The position numbers and the translations under genes were made by a program. Positions 17,236 to 25,877 of a stretch of 64,000 nucleotides of DNA are shown piece after piece (positions within the stretch are counted from its first letter, which is position 1; each line of letters opens with the position of its first letter). The notes below the pieces were generated by a model. The model had not been told where the DNA came from, made no database searches, and worked only from the letters and a program-made list of their open reading frames with translations. Source of the DNA: Bacteroidota bacterium. Its GTDB lineage: Bacteria > Bacteroidota > Bacteroidia > Chitinophagales > Chitinophagaceae. The stretch spans positions 83,297 to 147,296 of the forward strand of contig JAFDXN010000062.1 of the NCBI GenBank assembly GCA_018267915.1, given 5' to 3'.

Positions 17236-19733
17236 TCATTCTTATATATCCGGAAAAATGCCAGCTTCAATAGGTCGGCAGTGATCACATAGGCCAATAT
17301 GATCAGGCCTATTGCCATTACTTCGCTTATACTCGCAACACTCAGCCCAAGCTCCGCAGCAAAAGGAGAAAATGGTAATGCGAGGGTGATCACTAGCGCT
17401 ATAAAGCTCGAGATCATCAGGAACTTACCCGGCCTGCTTGCAATAAAGGACTTGCGTGTGCGGATGATGAAGAGAATGCAGAGTTCCGTCACTACCGATT
17501 CTACGAACCAGCCCGTCTGGAAAGGACTGTCCCTCAACTTAAATACCTGGTATAATACATAGAAGGTTAGGAAATCGAATATCGAGCTGTGCAACCCGAA
17601 AACGATCATGAAATTCCTGATCACACGCATATTCCACTTTCGTGGTTTTTTCAGTTGTTCTTCGTCAACATTGTCCGATGCAATTGTAATATAGGGTAGA
17701 TCGGTAATGAAGTTAGTGAGCAGTATCTGCTTGGGCAGCATGGGTAGAAAAGGAAGCAGCAGCGAAGCGCCCGCCACGCTGAACATATTACCGAACGTCG
17801 CCCCGGTATTAATAAAAATATATTTCAGGGAGTTAATGAATGTTTTTCTGCCTTCTTCTATCCCGTCGGCCAGCACCGAAAGGTCTTTTTCGAGCAATAC
17901 AAAATCGGCGGCCTCTTTTGCAACATCTGTCGCGTTGTTGGTCGATATCCCTGTATCCGCCGCATGTATCGCCGCCACATCATTGATGCCATCGCCCATA
18001 TAGGCTATCGTGTATTTCGACTTTTGCAGTGCTTTAATGATATGTTCTTTCTGCTGCGGCTCCACTTCGGCAAATACATCCGTATTGGCTGCCTTTACTA
18101 CCAGTGCTTCCGGCGTCAGCCTGGCAATGTCTCCGCCGCTAAGTACCACAGGCTCCGCAATGCCTATCTTCTTTGCCGCATAGCCGGCAACATATTGGTT
18201 GTCACCGGTGATGATCTTAACCTTTACGTTCAATTGTTTCAGGCGGTCCAGTGTTGCTATCGTATCCGCCTTAAGGGGGTCTTCCAGCACAACGAAGCCC
18301 ATAAATATCATATCACGCTCATCTTCCTTGCTCACCTTTTCCGTATTCATTTCTTTGTAGCATATACCTATCAACCTGAAACCATCCGAACAATAGTCTT
18401 TGTACAATGCTGTTATCCGACCTTTATCTATTGCACTTATCGTTCCCTTCTCATCAACCATTTGGGTACACACCTCGAGGATATTGTCCACCGCGCCCTT
18501 GCTGATCAGGTATTGCTTACCATCTTTTGTAACCCCGATGCTCAATCGACGCCTGATGAAGTCGTAAGGTATCTCGTTGATCTTGCTGTAACCTTCGGTA
18601 CCGAGCCCCAGCGATTTGATGGCATCGTCTATCGGGTTGCTAAAGCCATTCTGGAATACAGAATTGAGAAACACCAGCTGCTTTGCCTGTTCGCTGCTTT
18701 TGCCGCCGATGTCTATTACATCCTTCACCTTAATGACACCCTCGGTTATTGTTCCGGTCTTGTCGGTACATAATATCTCCACCTCCCCAAAGTTGAATAT
18801 CGACGACAGCTTCTTCACGATCACTTTCTTCTTAAGCATCCGCTTGGCTCCTGCCGACATGGCAAAGGTCATAATGGCCGGCAGTAGTTCCGGGGCCATT
18901 CCCACTGCGATCGCCAGCGCAAAGAGTATTGAGTCAAAAAGTGGCTTCTTGAAGTAGAGGTTCACCGAAAGGATCACGATCGATAGCACAATGGTGATCT
19001 GCATCAGGAAGTAGCCAAAGTGTTTAATGCCTTTTTCAAAGGCTGTCTCCTGTACGGTCACCAGGCTGTGCGCCATCTGCCCGAATACCGTATCGCCACC
19101 TGTGTTCACTACCAGCGCTTTACCCGTACCGCTCACCACATTCGTTCCCTGCCACAGGCAGTTGGTTTTGGCGCTTATCGGTTCACTGTCGGCCACAATG
19201 CCGGGCGCTTTCTCTACCGGGTACGATTCGCCTGTTATGCTGCTTTCATTCACATGCAGCTCGTTATGTTCTATCAGCCTGCAGTCAGCGGGTATTACGC
19301 CGCCTGCATTCAGCAGCAGTATATCGCCCGGCACTATCGCGTCTGCATCCACTTCTGTGTCCGTTCCATCGCGTAGCACATTGCATTTCAGCTTTATCAT
19401 TTGCTGTAGCCGCTCCACTGCGCGCCCGGCGTTCAGTTCCTGCCAGAAACTTAGCAATCCCGTAGCCAGCAATATAAAAAGGATAATAAGCGTATCAGAT
19501 ACTTCACCCAGGATAGCCGAGAGGATAACAGCCACCACTAGCAGCAGCACCAACGGGTTAGTGAACTGCCTTATAAGCAACTTCAGCTCGCGGCTGGCCC
19601 TGCTGGGTGTCTTAAGCTTGCTTTTTTGCTCAGCCAGCTTGCTGGCTGCCAGGTTGCTATCTAAGCCCTGCGCACTGCTCTGCAGCTGCCGGTAAAGGGC
19701 TTCAATATCCGTTCCGGAAAAGTTGAGCGGCAT
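17232..19733 (-). CDS. mgtA: Magnesium-transporting P-type ATPase
   Basis: A P-type (IIIB) ATPase, 833 residues, importing Mg2+ across the inner membrane. Visible signatures: actuator ITGESYPVEK, the phosphorylation site CTDKTGTITEG, the hinge MGDGINDVAA, and the transmembrane segment 4 sequence IAVGMAPELLPAIMTFAMS typical of MgtA/MgtB. A P-ATPase N-terminal cation-transporter domain comes first. The first ATG (MPLNFSGTD) gives a protein slightly shorter than enterobacterial MgtA. No riboswitch-like leader was seen. It stands alone. Confidence 0.92.
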   Translation of the reverse strand: MPLNFSGTDIEALYRQLQSSAQGLDSNLAASKLAEQKSKLKTPSRASRELKLLIRQFTNPLVLLLVVAVILSAILGEVSDTLIILFILLATGLLSFWQELNAGRAVERLQQMIKLKCNVLRDGTDTEVDADAIVPGDILLLNAGGVIPADCRLIEHNELHVNESSITGESYPVEKAPGIVADSEPISAKTNCLWQGTNVVSGTGKALVVNTGGDTVFGQMAHSLVTVQETAFEKGIKHFGYFLMQITIVLSIVILSVNLYFKKPLFDSILFALAIAVGMAPELLPAIMTFAMSAGAKRMLKKKVIVKKLSSIFNFGEVEILCTDKTGTITEGVIKVKDVIDIGGKSSEQAKQLVFLNSVFQNGFSNPIDDAIKSLGLGTEGYSKINEIPYDFIRRRLSIGVTKDGKQYLISKGAVDNILEVCTQMVDEKGTISAIDKGRITALYKDYCSDGFRLIGICYKEMNTEKVSKEDERDMIFMGFVVLEDPLKADTIATLDRLKQLNVKVKIITGDNQYVAGYAAKKIGIAEPVVLSGGDIARLTPEALVVKAANTDVFAEVEPQQKEHIIKALQKSKYTIAYMGDGINDVAAIHAADTGISTNNATDVAKEAADFVLLEKDLSVLADGIEEGRKTFINSLKYIFINTGATFGNMFSVAGASLLLPFLPMLPKQILLTNFITDLPYITIASDNVDEEQLKKPRKWNMRVIRNFMIVFGLHSSIFDFLTFYVLYQVFKLRDSPFQTGWFVESVVTELCILFIIRTRKSFIASRPGKFLMISSFIALVITLALPFSPFAAELGLSVASISEVMAIGLIILAYVITADLLKLAFFRIYKND

Positions 19734-19762
19734 AGGCTCATGTATTTATTGGCGGTGATGCT

Positions 19763-20203
19763 TTACTTTTTCTTTGGCTTCTTAGCTGGGGCCTTTGGCT
19801 TTGCTTTGTTGAATTCCCCGTCTATCATCAACAGCAGGGTACCCTCTTTGTGCTGCACTATCTTGTAGTGCCATACTTTGCCGCCGCATATTACCTTCAT
19901 AGTGTTGGCATTCTCTTTGGTCCACGTTCCGCTGCAGGGTTTGCCGCCTATCTTTTTTTCATCAGCTACCTCCTGGAAGGTGCCCCTGTCGTCAAGGTAA
20001 AACCCCGTTCCCTTAGCCAGTACCTGCCCCTCATTTACACGCTCCAGGAAGGTATGTACGGATTTGCCCTGGTTGTCCCACACACTGTTATCATATACCC
20101 AGTAGCGGCCAGTAAGATTTTCGAACACGTCATTTGGCTGCGCCTTTAATGCACTCGCATAGCCCAGCAGGCATGCACACAAGATCACTATCTGCCTTTT
20201 CAT
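19763..20203 (-). CDS. Secreted hypothetical protein
   Basis: A 146-residue exported protein with signal peptide (IVILCACLLGYASALKAQ) and a lysine/proline-rich tail (KPKAPAKKPKKK). The core has alternating short strands with TGRYWVYD and GTWTKENANTMKV motifs, resembling a small lipocalin-like or META-type barrel, but I cannot assign a family. Lies 30 bases downstream, in its own direction, of nothing obvious; mgtA starts 30 bases on the other side. Confidence 0.6.
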   Translation of the reverse strand: MKRQIVILCACLLGYASALKAQPNDVFENLTGRYWVYDNSVWDNQGKSVHTFLERVNEGQVLAKGTGFYLDDRGTFQEVADEKKIGGKPCSGTWTKENANTMKVICGGKVWHYKIVQHKEGTLLLMIDGEFNKAKPKAPAKKPKKK

Positions 20204-20263
20204 TTGTTCTTATTGGTTGTTTAGCTGGGGCGCCTCAATTCCGGATGTTATAGGGTAGGGCTG

Positions 20264-20473
20264 CTATTTCAACGTGCAGGTGATATTGCCCGGCTTGCCC
20301 TTTATGCCCACACTCCACGATTCACATTCTTTCTTTGCTTTGCTTTTAGTATTGTGGATGTTGATCACGTCCTTCGTACCCGAATATCCTAAACACTGGC
20401 AATTGTAGTCTTTCTTGCAAGAGCTAAGGGATATGGCAAGTACAGCAGCAAATAAAGCTAAGTATCGTTTCAT
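20264..20473 (-). CDS. Small CKKDY-type lipoprotein
   Basis: A 69-residue lipoprotein: MKRYLALFAAVLAISLSSC signal with the lipobox Cys followed by KKDYNCQCLGYSG and a C-terminal cysteine. It is a paralogue of the gene at 23521, sharing CKKDYxCxC, a lysine-rich middle (KSKAKKECE) and a terminal Cys. The start was set at MKRY rather than the longer open frame because a signal peptide begins there. Function unknown; four cysteines suggest disulfides after export. Confidence 0.7.
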   Translation of the reverse strand: MKRYLALFAAVLAISLSSCKKDYNCQCLGYSGTKDVINIHNTKSKAKKECESWSVGIKGKPGNITCTLK

Positions 20474-20604
20474 ACTATTGTAAAGGTTGAATGAAAAAAC
20501 CACACTAATATAGCTAGCAATTCCTGAAATTAATACTATTTGTCTCATTTTCTGCCAAAAACAGGCATAATAATTGATAAATATCTGTTGAATAATCTTC
20601 CTTT

Positions 20605-21270
20605 ATGAACGTCCGCTACCTGCCCATCTTATCAGCTCTTGTTCTTTGCTTTGCTGCCTGCAAAAAGACCGAAGAACAACCGCCGCAGGTCCGGGAGGTT
20701 AACGTCACTACTACAGTCTCCGGTCATGTGCAGTATCCGCTTTTTTCACAGCCGGTGAGGCAAGCAAAAGTATCGGCCATCGCAACAAAACGTATTTATT
20801 ATTCCAATAATCAGCATGGGTATACGAGTTTTGTGATGGACAGCGTCTACACAGACAGCAATGGCAATTTCTCCATGACCTTCAACCGCGACTCTTTGGA
20901 TTGTACCTACACCCTCAGCTGCACGGAAGGCATCGCCGATACATCGCTGGCTTTCCCCGCCGGTGATAGCACATGGATGTCCCTAAACCTTTATAAGAGA
21001 GTGACAGTCTGGGCAAATCTGCAATTCCAGCACCGGGACAGTTGCTGGCTCTATTTCTACAACAATGACACTTCAGGTTATTGGTTCGAAGCTAACTTTG
21101 GCTCCGATACACTTGGCGAACCGCTAAGTTTCTATAAGGATAGCGTTTATCGTCTCTGTATCAAGTGCGATAAAAACCATGTCATCACTGCTCACACCTA
21201 TGCTTTTTCCATCTCCTCTTACGACGATACGGCTAGGCGCTATCTGATAGTCGATCCCTCTACCTTTTAG
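20605..21270 (+). CDS. Hypothetical lipoprotein
   Basis: A 221-residue lipoprotein with a signal ending ALVLCFAAC. A carboxypeptidase-regulatory-like fold is suggested by TVSGHVQYPLFSQPVRQAKVSA and the following DSNGNFSMTF strand. The remainder is rich in aromatic and Asp residues. No catalytic motif is apparent. It is divergent from the small lipoprotein upstream. Confidence 0.65.
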   Translation: MNVRYLPILSALVLCFAACKKTEEQPPQVREVNVTTTVSGHVQYPLFSQPVRQAKVSAIATKRIYYSNNQHGYTSFVMDSVYTDSNGNFSMTFNRDSLDCTYTLSCTEGIADTSLAFPAGDSTWMSLNLYKRVTVWANLQFQHRDSCWLYFYNNDTSGYWFEANFGSDTLGEPLSFYKDSVYRLCIKCDKNHVITAHTYAFSISSYDDTARRYLIVDPSTF

Positions 21271-21357
21271 GCAGTCCCTATTCTTTTCTCCGCGATTTTT
21301 TCATTAATATTGTGCATCTTCGATAATTTTCAAATATTTGTATTCAAAGCGTCTTAA

Positions 21358-22059
21358 ATGATGAGGAAAGCATTACTACCCGTTTCAGGATTTGTATTGG
21401 CATTGGCTGCGCTCAGTAGCTGTCACAATAAGCATATCAACAACCTTATACAGACCACGCCTATCCGCCAGGACTTTGAGGTAGTGTACGATGTGCCTAC
21501 AATGAGCACTGCTGCCACAGCTGTGTTCCGCAATGGCGACGTGACCGGCAGCATGATCCAGCTTACGGGTGGCAACAGCCTTACCATCAACGGTGATGTG
21601 CCTAACTACGCCCCGCTTACCTATACCTACTCATGGAATGAGAATGGTTACCAGACTGTGAACTTCGTGCTCACCAAGCCCTCTGGTAAAACCATTACCA
21701 ATTCGGTAAATATTGGTGATACTATCGGTTCTTATTTCCCCGCCGGGCTCAGCCAGGACGTGTCTAAGAATACCGGCCTAAACTTCACAGCAACAGGCTA
21801 CCCGCTGTCGGCAAGTGAGGACCTGCTGGTGACACTGGTAGGCAAAGATCAACTGGGCAACTATGCTACCGAAAGCAAGAACTTTTACAACAATGCTGTG
21901 AGCCTTACCCGCGACGACCTGTCGCGTTTTAAGAATGGCTCGCTCAATGTGCAGATCAAGCGTCAGCGCACGCTGAACATCCAGCAGAGCGACAGCACAG
22001 GTGGGGGTAGCCGCATCGTAAGCCTGCAGGTACAGAAAGCCTTTAACCTTACCAACTAA
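21358..22059 (+). CDS. Hypothetical lipoprotein
   Basis: A 233-residue protein with an N-terminal lipoprotein signal (FVLALAALSSC). The body is strand rich with many Thr, Asn and Gly residues and no recognisable domain. It is followed by a strong terminator at 22093 and then by a repeat-filled gap, so it is the last gene of its unit. An AAATATTTG box lies close upstream of the start and may be part of its promoter. Confidence 0.6.
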   Translation: MMRKALLPVSGFVLALAALSSCHNKHINNLIQTTPIRQDFEVVYDVPTMSTAATAVFRNGDVTGSMIQLTGGNSLTINGDVPNYAPLTYTYSWNENGYQTVNFVLTKPSGKTITNSVNIGDTIGSYFPAGLSQDVSKNTGLNFTATGYPLSASEDLLVTLVGKDQLGNYATESKNFYNNAVSLTRDDLSRFKNGSLNVQIKRQRTLNIQQSDSTGGGSRIVSLQVQKAFNLTN

Positions 22060-22092
22060 TTCAAGGTCATTCGTTTTTTACATAATAACTCC

Positions 22093-22122
22093 AAAAATGG
22101 CGCGCCTCCCGCGCCATTTTTT
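22093..22122 (+). terminator. Strong rho-independent terminator
   Basis: A perfect 12-bp stem (22093-22104 with 22110-22121), loop CCTCC, with A-tract before and T-tract after, so it can work in both directions. It follows the lipoprotein gene ending at 22059. Confidence 0.85.
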
Positions 22123-22142
22123 ATTGTCCCTAATCCCCGCAC

Positions 22143-22354
22143 GTCATCCTGAACTTGTTTCAGGACCTCGCGCGACACCGTAAAGAAGCCCGGCCTTCGC
22201 GCCGCCAAAGCTCCCCTCTTTATTTCAAAGAGGGGTGGACGCTCATACAGACCTGATTCCATTAAAAAGAGCGGCCGGGGTGATTAACCGCACCCCGCTC
22301 GCACACTGTGCCACTCCCACACACGTCATCCTGAACTTGTTTCAGGACCTCGCG
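22143..22354. repeat. Cluster of dispersed repeats (two families)
   Basis: The gene-free interval 22123-22428 holds two copies of a palindromic repeat (GTCATCCTGAACTTG core, 22143-22172 and 22325-22354) and between them (22208-22287) a repeat that starts with a CCCCTCTTT/AAAGAGGGG hairpin and ends GGGGTGATTAA. A second copy of the latter is at 48812-48915. I see no gene; an open frame over it reads only repeat sequence. Confidence 0.75.
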
Positions 22355-22428
22355 TAACACCCTACAGAGGCCCAGCCTTTGCACAACATGATTAACCACA
22401 CTCCGCACTCACACCCGCACTGCTCTTA

Positions 22429-23307
22429 CTACTCATCCAGTTGCCCGAACTTTCCTTGCCTGAAGTCATCATAAGCCTGCTGCACCTCCTCTTTACTGTT
22501 CATCAGGAAGGGGCCGTAGGCAAAGATCGGTTCATCTATCGGCTGACCGCTGAGTAGTAATAATACACAGTCTTCGGTGGCTTCCAGGTCAATGGTCTCG
22601 CCCTCATTGGCAAAGAGTACAAAACTATCCGTAGGCGCAGTCTCGGTGTCGGAAAAGAGGGCCGCGCCTTCTATCACCAGTATGCCCGTATTATAGCTTG
22701 CCGGCAGGTCGAGGCTTAGTTTTGCGCCTTTCTTCAGGCGGATGTTGTATAGCTCTATTGGGGTGAAAGTGCTGGCCGGGCCCTTCACGCCTTCAAAACT
22801 GCCTGCGATTATTTCTACCACACCGCCGTCATTGGGCACTTCGTAGCGGCCCAGTTGCGCTTTGGTGATGGCCTGGTACTTGGGCTGGCTCATCTTGTCC
22901 TTTGCGGGCAGGTTCACCCACAGCTGCACCATCTGGAACGGGCCGCCGGCTTTGCTGTAGGCCTCGTCGTGATACTCTTTGTGCAGCACGCCGCTGGCCG
23001 CGGTCATCCACTGCACATCGCCTTCGCCTATCACGCCGCTGTTGCCCCAGCTATCGTGGTGGGCTACCTTCCCATGGTAAGCTATCGTCACCGTCTCAAA
23101 GCCGCGATGGGGATGTACACCTACCCCCCTGGGGTTATCTCGGGGTGCAAAGTCTATTTTCGAGTTATAGTCGAGCAGGAAGAAGGGGCTCATGCGCTCC
23201 TGGCTCATGGTATAGCCGCTCGGGAAGAAGTTATGTACCCTGAAGCCATCGCCCACCATATGGGGCGGGGGGGGAGCCAATACCTGCTGTATCTTTTTTG
23301 TTGCCAT
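22429..23307 (-). CDS. Pirin family protein
   Basis: A bicupin of the pirin family, 292 residues when started at MATKKIQQ (23307); the longer frame adds 68 residues with no sense. The first cupin carries the metal-binding motif HPHRGFETVT with a second His (HHDSWGN) and Glu downstream; the pirin C-terminal domain closes the protein (QPIDEPIFAYGPFLMN). Members are iron-binding regulators or quercetinase-like dioxygenases; which applies here is not visible. Confidence 0.9.
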   Translation of the reverse strand: MATKKIQQVLAPPPPHMVGDGFRVHNFFPSGYTMSQERMSPFFLLDYNSKIDFAPRDNPRGVGVHPHRGFETVTIAYHGKVAHHDSWGNSGVIGEGDVQWMTAASGVLHKEYHDEAYSKAGGPFQMVQLWVNLPAKDKMSQPKYQAITKAQLGRYEVPNDGGVVEIIAGSFEGVKGPASTFTPIELYNIRLKKGAKLSLDLPASYNTGILVIEGAALFSDTETAPTDSFVLFANEGETIDLEATEDCVLLLLSGQPIDEPIFAYGPFLMNSKEEVQQAYDDFRQGKFGQLDE

Positions 23308-23473
23308 GGAGGTAAAATTAAAGAGTTTATAAACCACCTGCCTTATAGCAACATCATCTGCTCTTATACACTGTCTTCCCGGATTTATTTCCGGGCCTAC
23401 GGTACACGGGACAGAAGGCGGGCGTCTGGACCGCATGGTAGAAACAAAAATATAGTGCACATGTGCCCTTAAA

Positions 23474-23504
23474 TTTCGAAATTTTGATTTGTTTTTTATT
23501 TTTG
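23474..23504 (+). promoter_or_regulatory. Promoter of the small lipoprotein gene at 23521
   Basis: TATTTTTG at 23497-23504 matches the -7 consensus, with TTTC at 23474-23477 (one off TTTG) 19 bases upstream. The gene starts 17 bases after the box. Confidence 0.55.
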
Positions 23505-23520
23505 ATGCCAAATAAAAAAC

Positions 23521-23739
23521 ATGAAAAAAATAACCACTATTTGCATCGCCGCACTTATCAGCACCGCACTCCTTACTTCTTGCAAGAAAGATTACACCTG
23601 TACCTGTAAAGACAATTCGGGAACAGTAATAACCAGCAACCCACTGGGCAAGATGACGAAGAAAAAGGCAACTGCCGATTGTAACACACTGGGTACGGCC
23701 TATACTGCCACCAATAGCGGTAGCTGCTCGCTCAACTAA
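23521..23739 (+). CDS. Small CKKDY-type lipoprotein, paralogue of 20264-20473
   Basis: A 72-residue lipoprotein with signal TICIAALISTALLTSC and the sequence KKDYTCTCKDNSGT following the lipobox Cys. Like its paralogue 3 kb away it has a lysine-rich middle (KMTKKKATADC) and a C-terminal cysteine (GSCSLN). Identity outside these anchors is low. Own promoter and own terminator make it a single-gene unit. Function unknown. Confidence 0.75.
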   Translation: MKKITTICIAALISTALLTSCKKDYTCTCKDNSGTVITSNPLGKMTKKKATADCNTLGTAYTATNSGSCSLN

Positions 23740-23764
23740 GTTTTTGTTTTTAGTTTTTGTTTAG

Positions 23765-23793
23765 AGACCACCTAATAGGTGGTCTTTATTATT
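23765..23793 (+). terminator. Terminator of the small lipoprotein gene
   Basis: Perfect 8-bp stem (23765-23772 with 23778-23785), loop TAATA, followed by TTTATTATT. Confidence 0.85.
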
Positions 23794-23918
23794 AGTGCTT
23801 GAACCTGAACGCATTCTGTTCCTCCCCTTTAGCACTGTTGCGAAAGGCAGGTAAGATATCCACATTTTGAATCCTCCCGGCTGCTCCTGTATGGGGCTGC
23901 TATAACTTTGGTGGTCCT

Positions 23919-24071
23919 ATGGATGCGAAATCAGTACCGGCCAATATACAGCAGCTCCACCGCCGGGGGCAGCTAAGCGACGAAGAATATCAACTCATAA
24001 GCCTTGCCCTGAAAATAAAGACCTGCCGCCTTAGGACAAAACTTACCCTTTCTCAAGCACTTCCCAAATAG
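23919..24071 (+). CDS. Possible 50-residue SHOCT-like protein
   Basis: A short frame too small for routine calling. It has a -7-like box TAACTTTG at 23903-23910 and a segment IQQLHRRGQLSDEEYQLISLA that reads like the SHOCT helix pair (LxxLxxxGxITxEEFExxK). It overlaps the convergent lipoprotein gene by 29 bases at the 3' end. Real expression is uncertain. The rest of the interval 23794-24042 holds nothing else I can identify. Confidence 0.3.
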   Translation: MDAKSVPANIQQLHRRGQLSDEEYQLISLALKIKTCRLRTKLTLSQALPK

Positions 24072-24438
24072 TGCCCTCAATTGTATCGCGAAGGACGATT
24101 CTTTTATCCGAAACGCTGTCTATATGGTAATACCAGGCTTTACCGCTGCCGTCCACTTGCCCCATCCAGTCCCCCTCGTGCAACGACCATCTGATGCTAT
24201 CCACCAACCGGCCCCTGTCAAGTATCGCACCGTGCCCGTTTTTTAAAAAGCTGAACGAAAGCTGCATTTCCGGCCTATGCAGCTCGGGGGCATCCATAAC
24301 TTTATTGCTGTTTGCATCCACTGCATAGCCGGTCATTTGCCAGTGGCCTATGATATTCGGGGTCGACCCTTTGTTGTTACAGGCTGCCAAAAAACAAGTG
24401 GCCGATATTATAAGGTTGAGCGCAGAGCGTTGCTTCAT
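24043..24438 (-). CDS. Hypothetical lipocalin-like lipoprotein
   Basis: A 131-residue lipoprotein with signal NLIISATCFLAAC. The mature part starts NIIGHWQMTGYAVDANSN, the pattern of lipocalin-like proteins in this phylum (G-W-x at the first strand), followed by strands ending GTIWEVLEKG. It is close in size to the secreted protein at 19763 but I would not call them homologous. Function unknown. Confidence 0.6.
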   Translation of the reverse strand: MKQRSALNLIISATCFLAACNNKGSTPNIIGHWQMTGYAVDANSNKVMDAPELHRPEMQLSFSFLKNGHGAILDRGRLVDSIRWSLHEGDWMGQVDGSGKAWYYHIDSVSDKRIVLRDTIEGTIWEVLEKG

Positions 24439-24490
24439 TTTTCCGGTTTATAGATCAATGATAGTAAAAAACAAAAATATTATCCGAATA

Positions 24491-25354
24491 CTAACCGAAC
24501 AGTTGCTCTGCCACTTTACCTTCCATAATGTAGTTATACAGAAAATCTGTGATTATCATATTCCAACCTGCATTCACCCTTTCATAGCACTCTTTTGCAG
24601 GCACTAGGCCGTCGTGTCTGAAATTTATTTCGGTTTTGTCGCCATCACCCGTCAGTTCAAAGATCATCTTTGTGCCCGTCCACTCGGCTTTATCGTTTTC
24701 TAGCCAGTCGAGCCGGCTTTCGGTAACGAGCCATACAACCTTTTGTTCAGGGATCAGTTCAACCAGTTTTTGCTTTGAATAATGAGCACCTGGATGGTTC
24801 ACTATAAATTCGTCGTTGAGCCTGCTTGTATTGCCAGCCAGATCCTTGCCTCCCCACCATTTGGACACTTCTCGCGTAATAATTTCAAAAACCTCCTTTC
24901 GGGATATTGCGACTTCAGTAGTCACATTGATACTCTCTACAAAATTGTATAGGCTTATCTTGATACAGTAATCGCATATATCCTTCAACCTGCTCAGTTC
25001 ATGTTCCGGCACCACACCATCGTAGGTGAATTTGAGCAGCGTATCGTTCCCTTTAGGGCTTAATTCAAAGATCATTTTTGTACCCGACCAATCATAGTTG
25101 TCAGGCTTGCGAATACTTTCCGTTGTGAGCCATACAAGCCTTTCGTCAGGTACCAATTCAAGCACTTTGTTTTTTGAATAGTGCGAATCGCCCGTCCGGA
25201 GAATGAACTCAACCCCCGGTCCGAGGCCTTCACTTAAAAACTCTTCCGGCCACCACCCGGAAAGGTTGATGAGATGGCTAAACACATAGTCAGCAGATTT
25301 GCCAAATTCCACTGTTACAGAATATTGTGTGTTAAGGTAGTTGCCGGTTTTCAT
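24491..25354 (-). CDS. Tandem SRPBCC (AHSA1-type) domain protein
   Basis: A 287-residue cytoplasmic protein made of two START/Bet v1-like AHSA1 domains, about residues 8-140 and 143-285. Both halves repeat the same landmarks: a WW pair (LSGWWPEE / VSKWWGGKD), an HYSK-(N/Q)K-LEL(I/V)P segment, a VVWLxTES motif and a W(S/T)GTKMIFEL strand. The duplicated arrangement indicates internal gene duplication. It lies next to a related frameshifted single-domain gene and an AraC regulator. AHSA1 proteins bind hydrophobic ligands or Hsp90; the ligand here is unknown. Confidence 0.85.
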   Translation of the reverse strand: MKTGNYLNTQYSVTVEFGKSADYVFSHLINLSGWWPEEFLSEGLGPGVEFILRTGDSHYSKNKVLELVPDERLVWLTTESIRKPDNYDWSGTKMIFELSPKGNDTLLKFTYDGVVPEHELSRLKDICDYCIKISLYNFVESINVTTEVAISRKEVFEIITREVSKWWGGKDLAGNTSRLNDEFIVNHPGAHYSKQKLVELIPEQKVVWLVTESRLDWLENDKAEWTGTKMIFELTGDGDKTEINFRHDGLVPAKECYERVNAGWNMIITDFLYNYIMEGKVAEQLFG

Positions 25355-25372
25355 GTAGCACTTTCGCTTTTA

Positions 25373-25818
25373 CTATTTATACCAATGAAGTTGTCCTTTA
25401 CCTGTATTTATAAGGCTTTGCAGACTTTTTTGAACAAAACCTGTCCATGCATCACGGCACACTTCATAGCATTCGTAATCGGGCGTTAATCCCACCTGCG
25501 TAAAGACCAGTTTCGTTTTGTCACCCTGCTCAGCTATCTCAAACACGATCTTATTGCCTGTCCATTCTTTCGGGTCTTTAGTAAACTTGAAATAGTTATC
25601 CTCCACCAGCCAAACCACCTTTTTGTCGGGCACCATCTCGATAGTTTTCATTTTGCTGCGGTGATTGTCACCGAAATGGTAGGTCCATTCGCCGTTGAGT
25701 TGGCCAGGTTGTCCGGCGATGTCCTCGCTCCACCACGCGCGTGGATCATTTATGCCTTATAAACTAATGACGCCGGCTGCTCCACGAGGATGGATGTACT
25801 AAAACTTTGGTTGCTCAT
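25373..25818 (-). pseudogene. Frameshifted SRPBCC (AHSA1-type) gene
   Basis: A single AHSA1 domain interrupted by one missing base. The frame starting at 25818 reads MSNQSFSTSILVEQPASLVY and stops at 25750-25752; in the next frame the protein continues without loss, NDPRAWWSEDIAGQPGQ, through HFGDNHRSKMKTIEMVPDKK and WTGNKIVFEI to the stop at 25373. Inserting one A after the GCA at about 25753 would restore an intact protein of about 147 residues. It resembles each half of the downstream tandem protein. It may be a true pseudogene or a sequencing error. Confidence 0.8.
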
Positions 25819-25877
25819 ATCGTATGTTTTTAGCAAAAATAGAACGGCTGATCACCTGTGCATTGTACAAATCGGAA

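Noticed and set aside
22056..22262. A 68-codon open frame on the - strand
   Set aside because: It lies fully over dispersed repeats and a terminator; no protein-like composition.
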